Assembly: GCF_001956855.1 (NCBI RefSeq)
Contig: NZ_MTHD01000001.1
Span: 124,001-188,000, forward strand
DNA length: 64,000 nt
Source: Azonexus hydrophilus
GTDB lineage: Bacteria > Pseudomonadota > Gammaproteobacteria > Burkholderiales > Rhodocyclaceae
Direction: 5' to 3'
In this document: one piece after another, positions 1 to 15,101 of the stretch
How the letters are laid out: the number at the start of each line of letters is the position of its first letter
How positions within the stretch are numbered: position 1 is the stretch's first letter
Notes under the pieces: generated by a model
Database searches by the model: none
Seen by the model: the letters and a program-made list of their open reading frames with translations, nothing else
What the model was told of the DNA's origin: nothing
Made by a program: the position numbers and the translations under genes

Positions 1-150
1 CCTGGATGCGCGCCGACGTCAGCTTCAGGGCATCGCTCTGCAGGCGGTAATCTTCCTCCCACAGGGTTTTCTGGATCGAATGTGTCCATTGCAGCGTGAC
101 CGCCTCGCCGAGCGGCGCCACCAGCAGGCCGGCGACGAGGCAGATCACGT

Positions 151-154
<4 letters not shown>
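1..154 (-). CDS. DUF1850 protein, 3' end outside window (partial)
   Basis: The ATG at 154-152 overlaps the stop of the upstream TRAP gene as ATGA, and the frame stays open to the window edge. The 51 visible residues begin with a short hydrophobic leader (MNVICLVAGLLVAP) and then read LQWTHSIQKTLWEED, which resembles the start of DUF1850 proteins. DUF1850 genes are commonly the last gene of TAXI-type TRAP operons. The function is unknown; a secreted or periplasmic accessory of the transporter is an inference from position. The overlap implies translational coupling. The family call rests on a short stretch, so it is moderately sure. Confidence 0.7.
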
Positions 155-2220
<2,066 letters not shown>

Positions 2221-2226
2221 GATGGA

Positions 2227-3183
2227 TTACTTCAGCAGGCCGGCTTCACGGTAATACTTCTCGGCACCCGGATGCAGCGGCACCGGCGAACCGACAGCCA
2301 TCTTCTCCTTCTTGATCGCCTTGGCGGCAGCGTGAGCGGTGGCCATGGCGTCGAGGTTCTCGGTCATCGACTTGGTCATCTTGTAGACCATGTCATCGGA
2401 GACACCGCTGTGGGTGATCAGGTAGTTCGGCACCAGCACCGTCTGCACATCGGTCGTCTGACCGTTGTAGGTGTTGGCCGGAATCGTCCCGGACTGGTAG
2501 GCGGCATCGCTGATCTTGGCAACCACCTCGGCCGGGATCGGGATGACGACGATTTTCAGCGCCGTTGCCAGGTCACGCACGGCGGCAACGCCCAGGCCGG
2601 ACGACAGCAGCGTGGCGTCGAGCTGGCGGTTTTTCATCAGTTCCACCGACTCGGCATAGCCCAGGTATTCCACCTTGGCCATGTCCTGATAGCCCATGCC
2701 GACGGCCTTCAGGATGTCGCGGCTGTTCAGTTCGGTACCGCTCTTCGGCGCACCGACTGAAACCCGCTTGCCCTTCAGGTCAGCCAGCGACTTGATGCCG
2801 GAATCGGCAGCGGCGAGGAAATGAATGTAGTTTGGATAGATCGCAGCGACGGTGCGCAGCTTGTTCAGCGGTGCCTTGAAGCCGACATCCGGATTGCCCT
2901 TCCAGGCTTCGGACAGCGTATCGCCGAGGGTGAAGGCGATCTCGCCCTTGCCGGCCTGCAGCAGGTTGAGGTTCTCGGCCGAGGCCTTGGTTGCCTGCAC
3001 CGACATCTTCGCGTCCGGCAGCACCTTGCCGTAGATTTGTGTCAGCGACACGCCGAGCGGGTAATAGACGCCGCTGGTACCACCGGTCAGCACGTTGATG
3101 AAATCGGCAGCATGGCCGGCAGTGGTGCCGACGGCCAGCGTGGCGGCAACGATCAGGGAACGCAATTTCATGCGCATTTTCAT
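2227..3183 (-). CDS. TAXI family TRAP transporter solute-binding receptor
   Basis: This is a periplasmic binding protein of 318 residues. The start at 3183 is preferred over an upstream in-frame start at 3246 because GGAGGAGA lies just before it and because the protein then opens with a normal signal peptide (MKMRMKLRSLIVAATLAVG, cleavage after GHA near residue 25). The mature part begins DFINVLTGGTSGVYYPLG, the hallmark of TAXI (TRAP-associated extracytoplasmic immunogenic) receptors. LKGKRVSVGAPKSGTELNSRDIL in the middle is also typical. It delivers an unknown ligand to the fused permease encoded 6 bp downstream. It is the first gene of the operon behind a sigma-54 type promoter. Confidence 0.94.
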   Translation of the reverse strand: MKMRMKLRSLIVAATLAVGTTAGHAADFINVLTGGTSGVYYPLGVSLTQIYGKVLPDAKMSVQATKASAENLNLLQAGKGEIAFTLGDTLSEAWKGNPDVGFKAPLNKLRTVAAIYPNYIHFLAAADSGIKSLADLKGKRVSVGAPKSGTELNSRDILKAVGMGYQDMAKVEYLGYAESVELMKNRQLDATLLSSGLGVAAVRDLATALKIVVIPIPAEVVAKISDAAYQSGTIPANTYNGQTTDVQTVLVPNYLITHSGVSDDMVYKMTKSMTENLDAMATAHAAAKAIKKEKMAVGSPVPLHPGAEKYYREAGLLK

Positions 3184-3236
3184 GGTATCTCCTCCAGAAA
3201 TGAAGCTAACCGCGGAGCGGCTGCGGAGATAACCAT

Positions 3237-3253
3237 TGCAGGACACGTGCCAG
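3237..3253 (-). promoter_or_regulatory. sigma-54 (-24/-12) promoter for the TRAP-TAXI operon
   Basis: On the minus strand the sequence reads CTGGCACGTGTCCTGCA. It matches the sigma-54 consensus YTGGCAC-N5-TTGCW except for one base (CTGCA), and the GG and GC doublets are separated by exactly 10 bp. It lies about 55 bp upstream of the receptor start codon. Such promoters need an NtrC-family activator bound upstream. Confidence 0.75.
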
Positions 3254-3328
3254 TGCAGGATTCTGCGGTCAACCGGCTGATTTCAAAGATTTTTGCTGAT
3301 CCCGAAATCCGGTGCCTGTGGCTGGTGT

Positions 3329-3376
3329 GTGCGGAAATCCGGAATTGGCAGGTCTGGCAGTGCGAAATTCCGCACT
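3329..3376. promoter_or_regulatory. candidate activator-binding inverted repeat upstream of the TRAP promoter
   Basis: A dyad AGTGCG-AAATTC-CGCACT lies at 3359-3376, about 110 bp upstream of the -24 element, the usual place for an enhancer-type site. A related half (GTGCGGAAATCCGGA) lies at 3329-3343 and another CGAAATCCGG at 3303-3312. The repetition suggests a regulator site. Which protein binds is not known. Confidence 0.4.
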
Positions 3377-3379
3377 GAC

Positions 3380-4654
3380 CTAACGCGTCAGCACCATGCT
3401 CACGTAGTGCCGCAGTTCTTCGCTGTCCAGCACGCTGACGTGGTCTTCGTGGAAGCCGCGCATCGATGTTGCCTCATGCTGGGCCTCGATACGCAATTGC
3501 GTCTTCAGGCTGACCACCCCGTCGCCCGGTTTGCCGGTTGGCGAACGGTCGCTGAGATAGGCGAAGGCGATGTGCAGCGATGCCCCCGGTGGTAGGGGAG
3601 CCTTGAACAGATTGCCGAGAAACGGCCCGTCGGGCAGCAGGTTGCGCCACACCGGCATGACGACGGTGGCCAGGTCGAGATACAGGCTCATGTTCTCGAT
3701 GCCGGCATACGGCGTGGCCACGCTGACGACCTTGTCGACGTAGTCGCAGGCCCCGGCGCGGCTGCACTCGGCCAGGTACTCGCGGATCAGCAAGCCGCCC
3801 ATGCTGTGGGCGACGATATGCATGCGCTGGAAGTCATGACGCAAGCGCAGCTCGGCCAGCAGCCCGAGCAGACCATCGCCAAGCGCTCGCAGATCGAAGC
3901 CGGAAGGGTAGTTGATCACCCAGGCCTGAAAGCGGCTGCGATCGAGACTGTCGATCAAGCGCCTGAAGTTCTGCGGCGTGCCGTTGATGCCATGGACGAA
4001 GAGGACGGGAATGCGCGCCGGATCGTAAGGTTCCAGGAAGAAGATGCCGGCGTGGCCGGTCTTCATGTAGCCGAGCGGCTCCCACATGCCCATTTCGGCG
4101 GCTTCCTGGTTGAAGCGCTGGTCGTCGATGGTGGTGACCTTGCCGAGCAGGACATCGATATGCCCGAGGCCGGTGCCGCGCAATTCGAACAGCCCGGCCA
4201 CCCGGGGTCCCGGGCGCACCAGTGGCGCGCCGATCGCGAGCACGACGTCGGTCACCGAATCCCTGTCGATACCGCGCCCGGCCAGGTCGAACCAGACCCC
4301 CGGCTCATTCGCCTGGTGGGTGAAATCGCGATTGAGGTCCTGGAAGGCGAAAAGGTAGCGCGAGGTGTTCAGTGCGGCAATCCGGAAATCGCCAGGACGC
4401 TCGAACACCCGGTAATTGTGGATGGCGTCGCCACGTTCATCACCCAGCACCACGATGATCAGTTCGCAACGCTCGCAGGCCGGCGCCTGCAAGCTGCCGG
4501 AGACCACCCGCAGCGTGCCGCCGCTTTCCATGATGTCGGCCGCCAGCCGGCTGAAGTTGCCGCAACCGGCGAGCAGCAACGCAGCGATCAGGCCAAGCAG
4601 CCGGAGCGTGATGCGCTGAGTTGACGGGGGCAGCAGGAAGTTCATGGGGCCCAT
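3380..4654 (-). CDS. alpha/beta hydrolase lipoprotein (lipase-like)
   Basis: This 424-residue protein has a lipoprotein signal peptide ending in a lipobox LLLAGC (Cys31 from the first ATG, or Cys28 from the second ATG at 4645). The catalytic core carries VLFVHGINGTPQNF, an oxyanion-hole type motif, and the nucleophile elbow AHSMGG with the serine at residue 284. A late His (FHEDHVSVLDSEEL) could complete the triad. It resembles PGAP1-like or triacylglycerol lipase-like esterases anchored to a membrane. The substrate is unknown. It is downstream of, and read in the same direction as, the HAD phosphatase gene, with 21 bp between them. Confidence 0.82.
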   Translation of the reverse strand: MGPMNFLLPPSTQRITLRLLGLIAALLLAGCGNFSRLAADIMESGGTLRVVSGSLQAPACERCELIIVVLGDERGDAIHNYRVFERPGDFRIAALNTSRYLFAFQDLNRDFTHQANEPGVWFDLAGRGIDRDSVTDVVLAIGAPLVRPGPRVAGLFELRGTGLGHIDVLLGKVTTIDDQRFNQEAAEMGMWEPLGYMKTGHAGIFFLEPYDPARIPVLFVHGINGTPQNFRRLIDSLDRSRFQAWVINYPSGFDLRALGDGLLGLLAELRLRHDFQRMHIVAHSMGGLLIREYLAECSRAGACDYVDKVVSVATPYAGIENMSLYLDLATVVMPVWRNLLPDGPFLGNLFKAPLPPGASLHIAFAYLSDRSPTGKPGDGVVSLKTQLRIEAQHEATSMRGFHEDHVSVLDSEELRHYVSMVLTR

Positions 4655-4675
4655 GTTACCCCGAGGGGGCGGTGA

Positions 4676-5326
4676 TTACAGAAGCAGTTCAGCCAGTGCT
4701 TCCGGCTGTGCCGCTGCCTGCCATCCATTGCGCATTTCGTCAGCGTTCAGGCTGCCATAACCCCAGGTCACGGCGATGAAGGGCAGGCTATTGGCGTCGG
4801 CCGATTCGCCGTCCTCGCTGCGGTCGCCGATGTAGATGGCCTGATCCTTAGGGATGGCCTGATCGGCCAGCAGGCGGCCGATCATCGCCGCCTTGTCCGG
4901 CAGGCGCGGCGTGAACAGGTCAAGCGCGTAAACGTGGCTGAAGAAATCGCTCCAGCCCAGATGCGCCAGGATCAACCGGGTCGGGTGAATGCGCTTGTTG
5001 GTCGCAATCGACAGGCGCAGCCCGGCGCCAGCCAGCTTGGCGAGCAGGGCGCCGACACCGGCGTAAGCCGCCGTCGCCTTGTAGCCCGCGCTGTCGTAAC
5101 TGGCCTTGAAAGCCTCGGCCAGCCGCGCCACCAGCGCCGGATCGGCACTGCCCGACAGAAGTTGCAGGGTTTCGGTCAGCGGCGGGCCGATGACGCTCGC
5201 GTCGATGGCGCGGACCGGCGTGATGCCCGTCTGCGCGAAAGCCTCGCGGAAACTCGCCAGGATGGCCGGGGCCGAATCGATCAGGGTGCCGTCGAGGTCG
5301 AAGAGGATATGCGGATAGCGGGGCAT
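4676..5326 (-). CDS. HAD-superfamily phosphatase (phosphoglycolate phosphatase-like)
   Basis: This is a cytoplasmic hydrolase of 216 residues. Motif I is FDLDGTLIDS (nucleophile Asp10, acid/base Asp12), motif II is the SIATNK region, and motif IV is IGDRSEDGESADAN. The helical cap sits between motifs I and II. Length and motifs fit the Gph/PgpB-like branch of subfamily IA, which removes phosphate from small molecules such as 2-phosphoglycolate. The exact substrate cannot be read from sequence. It has its own upstream space of about 170 bp and precedes the lipoprotein hydrolase gene. Confidence 0.85.
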   Translation of the reverse strand: MPRYPHILFDLDGTLIDSAPAILASFREAFAQTGITPVRAIDASVIGPPLTETLQLLSGSADPALVARLAEAFKASYDSAGYKATAAYAGVGALLAKLAGAGLRLSIATNKRIHPTRLILAHLGWSDFFSHVYALDLFTPRLPDKAAMIGRLLADQAIPKDQAIYIGDRSEDGESADANSLPFIAVTWGYGSLNADEMRNGWQAAAQPEALAELLL

Positions 5327-5497
5327 GCTGGCGATGGAGGGATTGCGGAGCCGCGATTATCGCCTGTATCGATGGCCGATTATCGCCAACGATGCGCGCA
5401 TCCTCCCGGCGCCTTGGTGCGTTGTCGCACAGACGGCGGCAGCTTGTCAGCGCAGACTGTAGCCGAACACATTCTCACCGGCACGGAGCAAGGAATC

Positions 5498-5725
5498 ATG
5501 AAGGCCACTTTCATTATCGGTATCGCGCTGGTTTTCCTGGGCGCTGCAGTGATCGTCTATCAGCAGTTCAGCTACACGACGACGGAAACGGTTCTCCAGG
5601 TCGGGCCGGTCACGGCGACGGCCGAGCGTACGCATGATGTCGCGTTACCCGCGCTTCTTGGCTGGATACTGATCGGTGGCGGTGCTGTCGTGCTTGCCTT
5701 TGCCGCGCTGTCGAAGAAGAACTGA
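5498..5725 (+). CDS. small two-helix membrane protein, function unknown
   Basis: This 75-residue protein starts at the ATG at 5498 with AGGAA before it (GGAGCAAGGA). Two hydrophobic helices (residues about 4-22 and 50-68) flank a loop VLQVGPVTATAERTHDVALP. The loop has the recurring form TETVLxxGPxxATAE seen in small DUF3185-like bacterial membrane proteins. The C terminus is short and basic (SKKN). The HAD gene is divergent and metH convergent, with a terminator after it, so it is probably a single-gene transcript. No function can be assigned. Confidence 0.7.
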   Translation: MKATFIIGIALVFLGAAVIVYQQFSYTTTETVLQVGPVTATAERTHDVALPALLGWILIGGGAVVLAFAALSKKN

Positions 5726-5791
5726 ATAGACGAGGCGTCACTCACAGTACTGCAGCAATTCGGAATCGCCGGGTTTTACTGAACCCAGGAA

Positions 5792-5825
5792 AAACGGGAC
5801 ATCCCTTCGCCGGCATGTCCCGTTT
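5792..5825. terminator. bidirectional rho-independent terminator between the small membrane protein gene and metH
   Basis: A perfect 11-bp inverted repeat AAACGGGACAT / ATGTCCCGTTT with a 12-nt loop is flanked by an A-tract on the left and a T-rich tail on the right. It lies between the two convergent genes and can end both transcripts. Confidence 0.8.
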
Positions 5826-5844
5826 GATTTGTCCCCACTGAGTC

Positions 5845-9507
<3,663 letters not shown>

Positions 9508-9546
9508 GATCACCTCGGCAAAACGAAAACGCACCGGGCACGCCGC

Positions 9547-9601
9547 AAAAACGAACGGCGTCGCAAACCGGGCGGGAAAATTCGGGTTTGCGAGCGCCGT
9601 T
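9547..9601 (-). terminator. riboswitch-controlled intrinsic terminator in the metH leader
   Basis: In the minus-strand RNA, AACGGCG-CU-CGCAAACC pairs with GGUUUGCG-A-CGCCGUU to form a long, slightly bulged stem, followed by CGUUUUUG. The 5' arm contains the last strand of the SAH aptamer (AACGGCGCUCGC). Ligand-bound aptamer and terminator therefore cannot form together, which predicts antitermination when SAH is bound. Confidence 0.8.
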
Positions 9602-9655
9602 GATCATTGCCGAGCCTGGCCCCATTTTATTCAAAGTGGTCGCAGCGCTCCTCGG
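9590..9655 (-). promoter_or_regulatory. SAH (S-adenosylhomocysteine) riboswitch aptamer
   Basis: The minus strand contains CCGAGGAGCGCUGCGACC (9655-9638), then CCAGGCUCGG, then AACGGCGCUCGC. These are the three conserved blocks of the SAH riboswitch in the right order: P1/P2 strand GAGGAGCGCUGC, the CAGGCUCGG block and the pseudoknot strand GGCGCUC. SAH riboswitches are known upstream of ahcY and metH in beta- and gammaproteobacteria and activate expression on ligand binding. Here the aptamer lies directly after the promoter and before metH. Confidence 0.92.
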
Positions 9656-9665
9656 CAGGGGGTGA

Positions 9666-9694
9666 AGTGTAGCGGTCGACGGCCCGAAAGCCAA
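9666..9694 (-). promoter_or_regulatory. sigma-70 promoter of metH
   Basis: The minus strand has TTGGCT (-35) and TACACT (-10) separated by 17 bp. Transcription would start near 9659, a few bases before the SAH aptamer begins. The spacing and position make this convincing. Confidence 0.7.
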
Positions 9695-9717
9695 GTTTTC
9701 CCTGCAAAAACAGTCGC

Positions 9718-11735
9718 TCAGCCCAGCGGTTCGCAGCGCAGCCAGAGGGTGAACACGGCTCCGCCGCCGGCCGGACAGTCCACGGTGATCCTTCCGTCGT
9801 AGCGTTCGACCAGCGATTTGCTGACCCACAGGCCGAGCCCGTGGCCGCCGGGTTTGTGGGCGGTGTAGAACGGCTCGAACAGATGTTCGCGGTCGGCGGC
9901 GGGAATGCCGGGGCCGCTGTCGGTAACCAGCAGGCGCAGGCCGATCGGCATGTCGGCCTCATCCCAGTCCTCGACCTTCAGCCCCAGCGTGCCGCCGTCC
10001 GGCATGGCCTGAATGGCGTTGGCCATCAGGTTGATGACGACCTGCTGCAGTTCGTTCTTGTTGCAGGTGACCAGGCGGTTCGATTCGATTGTCTGCTCGA
10101 TGGCGATGTTGCCCTGGCGCAGCAGGTGGCCGATCAGCAACAGGCAGTCGTGCACCAGTTGGGTGGCGCCGACCGGTTCGAGATAGCCGACGTATTCCTG
10201 CGGTCGCGCGAACTGCAGCAGTTTGGCGACGATCAGCCGGATGCGATGGACCTGGTCGAGGATCAGGCGCAGTTCGGGTTCGACCGGTTTGGCGTGCTCA
10301 CCGAGCACTTCGCGAGCCATTTCGAGATTGCCCTGGATGACGGCGATGGGGTTGTTGATCTCGTGCGCGACGCCTGCGGTCAACTGGCCGATGGCGGCCA
10401 TTTTCTCGTTGATGATCAGCTTGCCCTGGGTCGCGCGCAAGTTGGCCAGTGCATCCTGCAGTTCGGCGGTGCGCTGGGCGACCATGCCGTCGAGCGATTC
10501 ACCCCAGCGTTGCAGCGCCAGTGCCTGGGCCTGCTGGCGTTCGAGCAGGCGGTCGAAATGGCGGGCCAGTTCGCCGATCTCGTCGGCATTGTCCACCGGG
10601 CCAACGCGACTGTCGGTTTGCCCGGCTTCGATGGCGTTCATCGTCGTGTGCATGCGTTCGATCGGCCGGAACACCCGGCGCGCCCAGAGCACGGCAAACA
10701 CCGCCGCCAGCAGCATGGCCAGCGCAAACAGCGCGATGATGCCGAACAGCGCGGATCTGCGGGCATCGGCGAAGGGTTTTTCCAGGAAGCCGACATAGAG
10801 CATGCCGACCCGCTCGCCGCGGCTGTCAACCAGCGGCCGGTAGCCGGAGAAATACCAGTCCTGGACGACGAAGGCCCGGTCCAGCCAGGTTTTGCCCTCG
10901 CCGAGCACGGTATCGCGTACCGCTTGCGAGACGCGCGTGCCGATCGCCCGGCTGCCTTCGAACAGGCGGACATTGGTGGCAACCCGTACATCGCCGAGGA
11001 ACAGCGTGGCGGTGCCGACGCTGTCGAGCATCAGTTCGCCGTCGGGATAGACGATTTCGTTCAGCCGGTCGATGAATTCCAGATTGCCGTTGAGCAATAC
11101 ACCGCCGGCCAGCACACCGACGATGCGGCCGTTGCCGTCGCGCACCGGCGCCGCGCCATGGACCACCAGGCCACGCTCCTCGGCGTGGCGCGGGTCGGGC
11201 GCGGCGTTGCGGGTTGGCAGCAGCGGCGTGTGGGCACGCTGGGCCAGGCGCGGGTCGAGGGCGAACAGGTCGGCCGAGGAAAAGATGTCGCTCTCGGTGC
11301 GCGACTGCCCCTGCAACGCGCTGTCGACCACCGGCCAGCCCTTGAAGCAGGGGGCCTCGCGGTAGCCACGGGCGCAGCCGCTGGTGTCGAGCAGATGCAG
11401 GAAATCCAGTTTCAGGCGGGCTTTTTCGCCGAGCAGCCACTGATGGAGATCGGCGGGCGGCTTGCCTGGTTTAGCAGACAACTGCCCGGCCAGGCGTGAC
11501 GACGCGGCCAGGCTGTCCACGGCGGTGCCGATGCCGGCACTGACCCGTTCGTAGTAGCTGTTGGCGATGCCCAGATCGGCGCCGACCTTGGCCACCAGCA
11601 GCCGGTCAAGGTAGCCGCTGCCCCAGTTGGCCAGCGTGATCAGCAGCAGCGGCAGGACGACGCCGAGCGGCAGCAACGCCAGGCCCAGCAGTCGCCGGCG
11701 GATCGACTCGGTCTTGCCGGTGGGCGGGGATGCGT

Positions 11736-11739
<4 letters not shown>
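9718..11739 (-). CDS. membrane sensor histidine kinase with periplasmic cache-like domain
   Basis: The TTG start at 11739 overlaps the TGA stop of the response regulator gene, giving 673 residues; longer in-frame starts would run deep into that gene. Layout: TM helix (about 20-40), large periplasmic domain of single-cache type up to about 335, second TM (FALAMLLAAVFAVLW), HAMP, coiled coil, HisKA with the phospho-acceptor VAHEINNP (His459), and HATPase_c with GTLGLKV and HGLGLWVSKSL. The kinase phosphorylates its co-transcribed NtrC-family partner in response to an extracellular ligand, probably a small organic acid by analogy with similar cache kinases. The ligand is not known. Confidence 0.92.
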
Positions 11740-13103
<1,364 letters not shown>

Positions 13104-13168
13104 GAATTTCTCCGCGTATCCTGCATCATCGCAAACCTGTGCCTTTTGAAGCAATTGGAGAAAACCGC

Positions 13169-13522
13169 ATGCAGAAAATCCTCATCATCATTCACGCCCC
13201 GCCCTACGGTAGCGAACGCTGCCTGTCCGCACTGCGTCTGGCCACCGCGCTGGCCGGGCACGACGACAAACCGGCGGTCAGCATTTTCCTGATGTCCGAC
13301 GCGACGGTACTGGGTCTGCCCGGGCAGATCGATGGCGCGGGCAACGGCCTGCAGGGCATGGTCGAGACGCTGCTCGGCCTCGGCGTCGATTTCCGCCTGT
13401 GCCGGACCTGTGCGCTGGCGCGCGGCCTGGGCGATTTGCCGCTGATTCCGGGAACGAGCATCGGCACGCTGGTTGAACTGGCGGAAGCCACGCTGGCAGC
13501 GGACAAGGTGATCACTTTCTGA
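13169..13522 (+). CDS. DsrE/DsrF-like family protein
   Basis: This is a small cytoplasmic protein of 117 residues. The start at 13169 is preferred because GGAG precedes it and the protein then begins with the core strand MQKILIIIHAPPYGSERCLSALRLA. The pattern of alternating hydrophobic strands, GMVETLLGLGVDFRLCRTCALARGL and a final ADKVITF strand is that of DsrE-fold proteins (YchN/TusD-like). Two cysteines in the CRTC motif could carry sulfur or act in redox chemistry, which is inference. It lies 65 bp from the divergent response regulator gene and 52 bp before the helicase. Confidence 0.8.
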   Translation: MQKILIIIHAPPYGSERCLSALRLATALAGHDDKPAVSIFLMSDATVLGLPGQIDGAGNGLQGMVETLLGLGVDFRLCRTCALARGLGDLPLIPGTSIGTLVELAEATLAADKVITF

Positions 13523-13574
13523 GGTCTTGCGGTCAACGGGGTAAAATCGCGGTTTTTCAAGAGATTGCGATTCC

Positions 13575-14921
13575 ATGACCTTTGCCGAACTGGGCCTTGC
13601 CGCCCCGCTGTTGCAGGCGCTCGAAACCCTCGGTTACAAGACGCCGACGCCGGTCCAGCACCAGGCCATTCCGCCGGTGCTGGCCGGCCGCGACCTGATG
13701 GCGGCGGCGCAGACCGGCACCGGCAAGACCGCCGCCTTCGCGCTGCCGCTGCTGCACAAACTGGCTGCTGACGGCAAGAAGGTCGGCAGCAACTCCATCC
13801 GGGCGCTGGTGCTGGTGCCGACGCGCGAACTTGCCGAGCAGGTCAACGCCAGTTTCCGCGAATACGGTCAGGGGCTGTCGGTCAGTTCCTATGCGGCCTA
13901 CGGCGGCGTCAGCATCAATCCGCAGATGATGCGCCTGCGTCGTGGCGTCGATGTGCTGGTGGCGACACCCGGCCGCCTGCTCGACCTGTTCCGGCAGAAC
14001 GCGCTGAAGTTCCGCGACCTGCAGATCCTGGTGCTCGACGAAGCCGACCGCATGCTCGACCTCGGCTTCTCCGCCGAACTGGATACGCTGTTCATGGCGC
14101 TGCCGAAGAAGCGGCAGACGCTGCTGTTCTCGGCGACCTTTTCCGAGGAAATCCGCAACATGGCGCGCTCCCGCCTGCGCGATCCGCAGACGGTCGAGGC
14201 CGGCCCGCGCAGCGTCACGGTCAAGGCGGTGAAGCAGTGGGTGGTGCCGGTCGACAAGAAGCGCAAGACCGAGCTGTTCCTGTTCATGCTCAAGGACCGC
14301 AAGTGGGGTCAGGTGCTGGCCTTCGTCAAGACCAAGAAGAGCGCCGACGACCTGGTCGCCCGGCTGTTGGCGAAGAAGATTGCCGCCGATGCGATTCACG
14401 GCGACCGGCCGCAGGCCTCGCGCCAGCGCGCACTGGAAAGCTTCAAGGCGGGCGAGGTGCAGATTCTCGTCGCCACCGACGTGGCCGCACGCGGGCTGGA
14501 TATCGACGACCTGCCGCAGGTGGTCAATATCGACCTGCCGATCGTCGCCGAGGATTACGTACACCGCATCGGCCGGACCGGCCGGGCCGGCGCTACCGGC
14601 GAGGCGATCTCGCTGGTCTGTGCCGACGAGGCACCGCTGCTGGCCGCCATCGAGGTGCTGATCAAGCAGGTGCTGAGCCGCGAGGAAGAGCCGGGTTTCG
14701 AACCGGATCACCGCGTGCCGGCGACCAATGGCGTGATCGCGGCGCCGAAGCGCCCGAAGAAGCCCAAGCTTGGTCGGGCCAGCGGCGCCCCGGGCAACTG
14801 GGTGGGCTACGACGATTACACGCTGGGCGACAAACCGGTACGGCGCGGTACTGGTCAGCCGATCGTGCGGTCGACCCCGCTCGCCGGCAAAAAACCACCG
14901 ATCAAGCCGCGCGGGCGCTGA
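13575..14921 (+). CDS. rhlE: DEAD-box ATP-dependent RNA helicase (RhlE type)
   Basis: This is a 448-residue cytoplasmic helicase. In order it shows the Q-motif region (PTPVQHQAIP), Walker A AQTGTGKT (Lys51), PTRELAEQ, the TPGRLLDL motif, DEAD (VLDEADRMLDLGF), SAT, the helicase C domain and HRIGRTGRAG. A basic C-terminal tail (KRPKKPKLG and TPLAGKKPPIKPRGR) is typical of RhlE proteins, which unwind RNA in ribosome assembly and mRNA decay. The exact paralogue (RhlE1, RhlE2 or another) cannot be settled here. Confidence 0.93.
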   Translation: MTFAELGLAAPLLQALETLGYKTPTPVQHQAIPPVLAGRDLMAAAQTGTGKTAAFALPLLHKLAADGKKVGSNSIRALVLVPTRELAEQVNASFREYGQGLSVSSYAAYGGVSINPQMMRLRRGVDVLVATPGRLLDLFRQNALKFRDLQILVLDEADRMLDLGFSAELDTLFMALPKKRQTLLFSATFSEEIRNMARSRLRDPQTVEAGPRSVTVKAVKQWVVPVDKKRKTELFLFMLKDRKWGQVLAFVKTKKSADDLVARLLAKKIAADAIHGDRPQASRQRALESFKAGEVQILVATDVAARGLDIDDLPQVVNIDLPIVAEDYVHRIGRTGRAGATGEAISLVCADEAPLLAAIEVLIKQVLSREEEPGFEPDHRVPATNGVIAAPKRPKKPKLGRASGAPGNWVGYDDYTLGDKPVRRGTGQPIVRSTPLAGKKPPIKPRGR

Positions 14922-14939
14922 GGGCAGTAAACCGGGCTG

Positions 14940-14981
14940 GGACATTTTGTCCATTGGTTGTTTGCCGCGGACAAAATGTCC
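14940..14981. promoter_or_regulatory. paired palindromic operator (upstream activator sites) before formate dehydrogenase
   Basis: Two 13-bp palindromes, GGACA-TTT-TGTCC at 14940-14952 and GGACA-AAA-TGTCC at 14969-14981, have centres 29 bp apart. Each is a dyad by itself, and together they form an inverted repeat. They lie about 60-100 bp upstream of the -24/-12 promoter, the normal place for an NtrC-family activator. A hairpin terminator for rhlE is the alternative, but there is no T-tract. Confidence 0.65.
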
Positions 14982-15038
14982 CACTTTCCACCAAGGGCGG
15001 GATGGTCGATTACTGATCGTTCAATGACTTGGCTGTAA

Positions 15039-15054
15039 TGGCATGGTCGTTGCA
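15039..15054 (+). promoter_or_regulatory. sigma-54 (-24/-12) promoter of the formate dehydrogenase operon
   Basis: TGGCATGGTCGTTGCA matches TGGCAC-N5-TTGCA in all but one base, with GG (15040-15041) and GC (15052-15053) separated by 10 bp. Transcription would start near 15065, about 37 bp before the start codon and its AGGAGG. Confidence 0.82.
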
Positions 15055-15101
15055 GTGGTTTTCCCTTGCGACATGGCGTCGCATTCAGGAGGAAAAACAC
15101 A

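Noticed and set aside
5792..5825. A further copy of the GGACAWWWTGTCC operator
   Set aside because: The GGGACAT arms are shared by chance. The individual arms are not palindromic, the loop is 12 nt, and the A and T tracts mark it as a bidirectional terminator.
9841..11499. Plus-strand open frame opposite the histidine kinase
   Set aside because: The kinase on the minus strand has all HisKA, HATPase, HAMP and cache features. The opposite frame has none.
14939..14982. Reading of the large inverted repeat as the rhlE terminator
   Set aside because: There is no T-tract on either side and each arm is a palindrome in itself, which fits paired operators better. A hairpin effect on rhlE message cannot be excluded.
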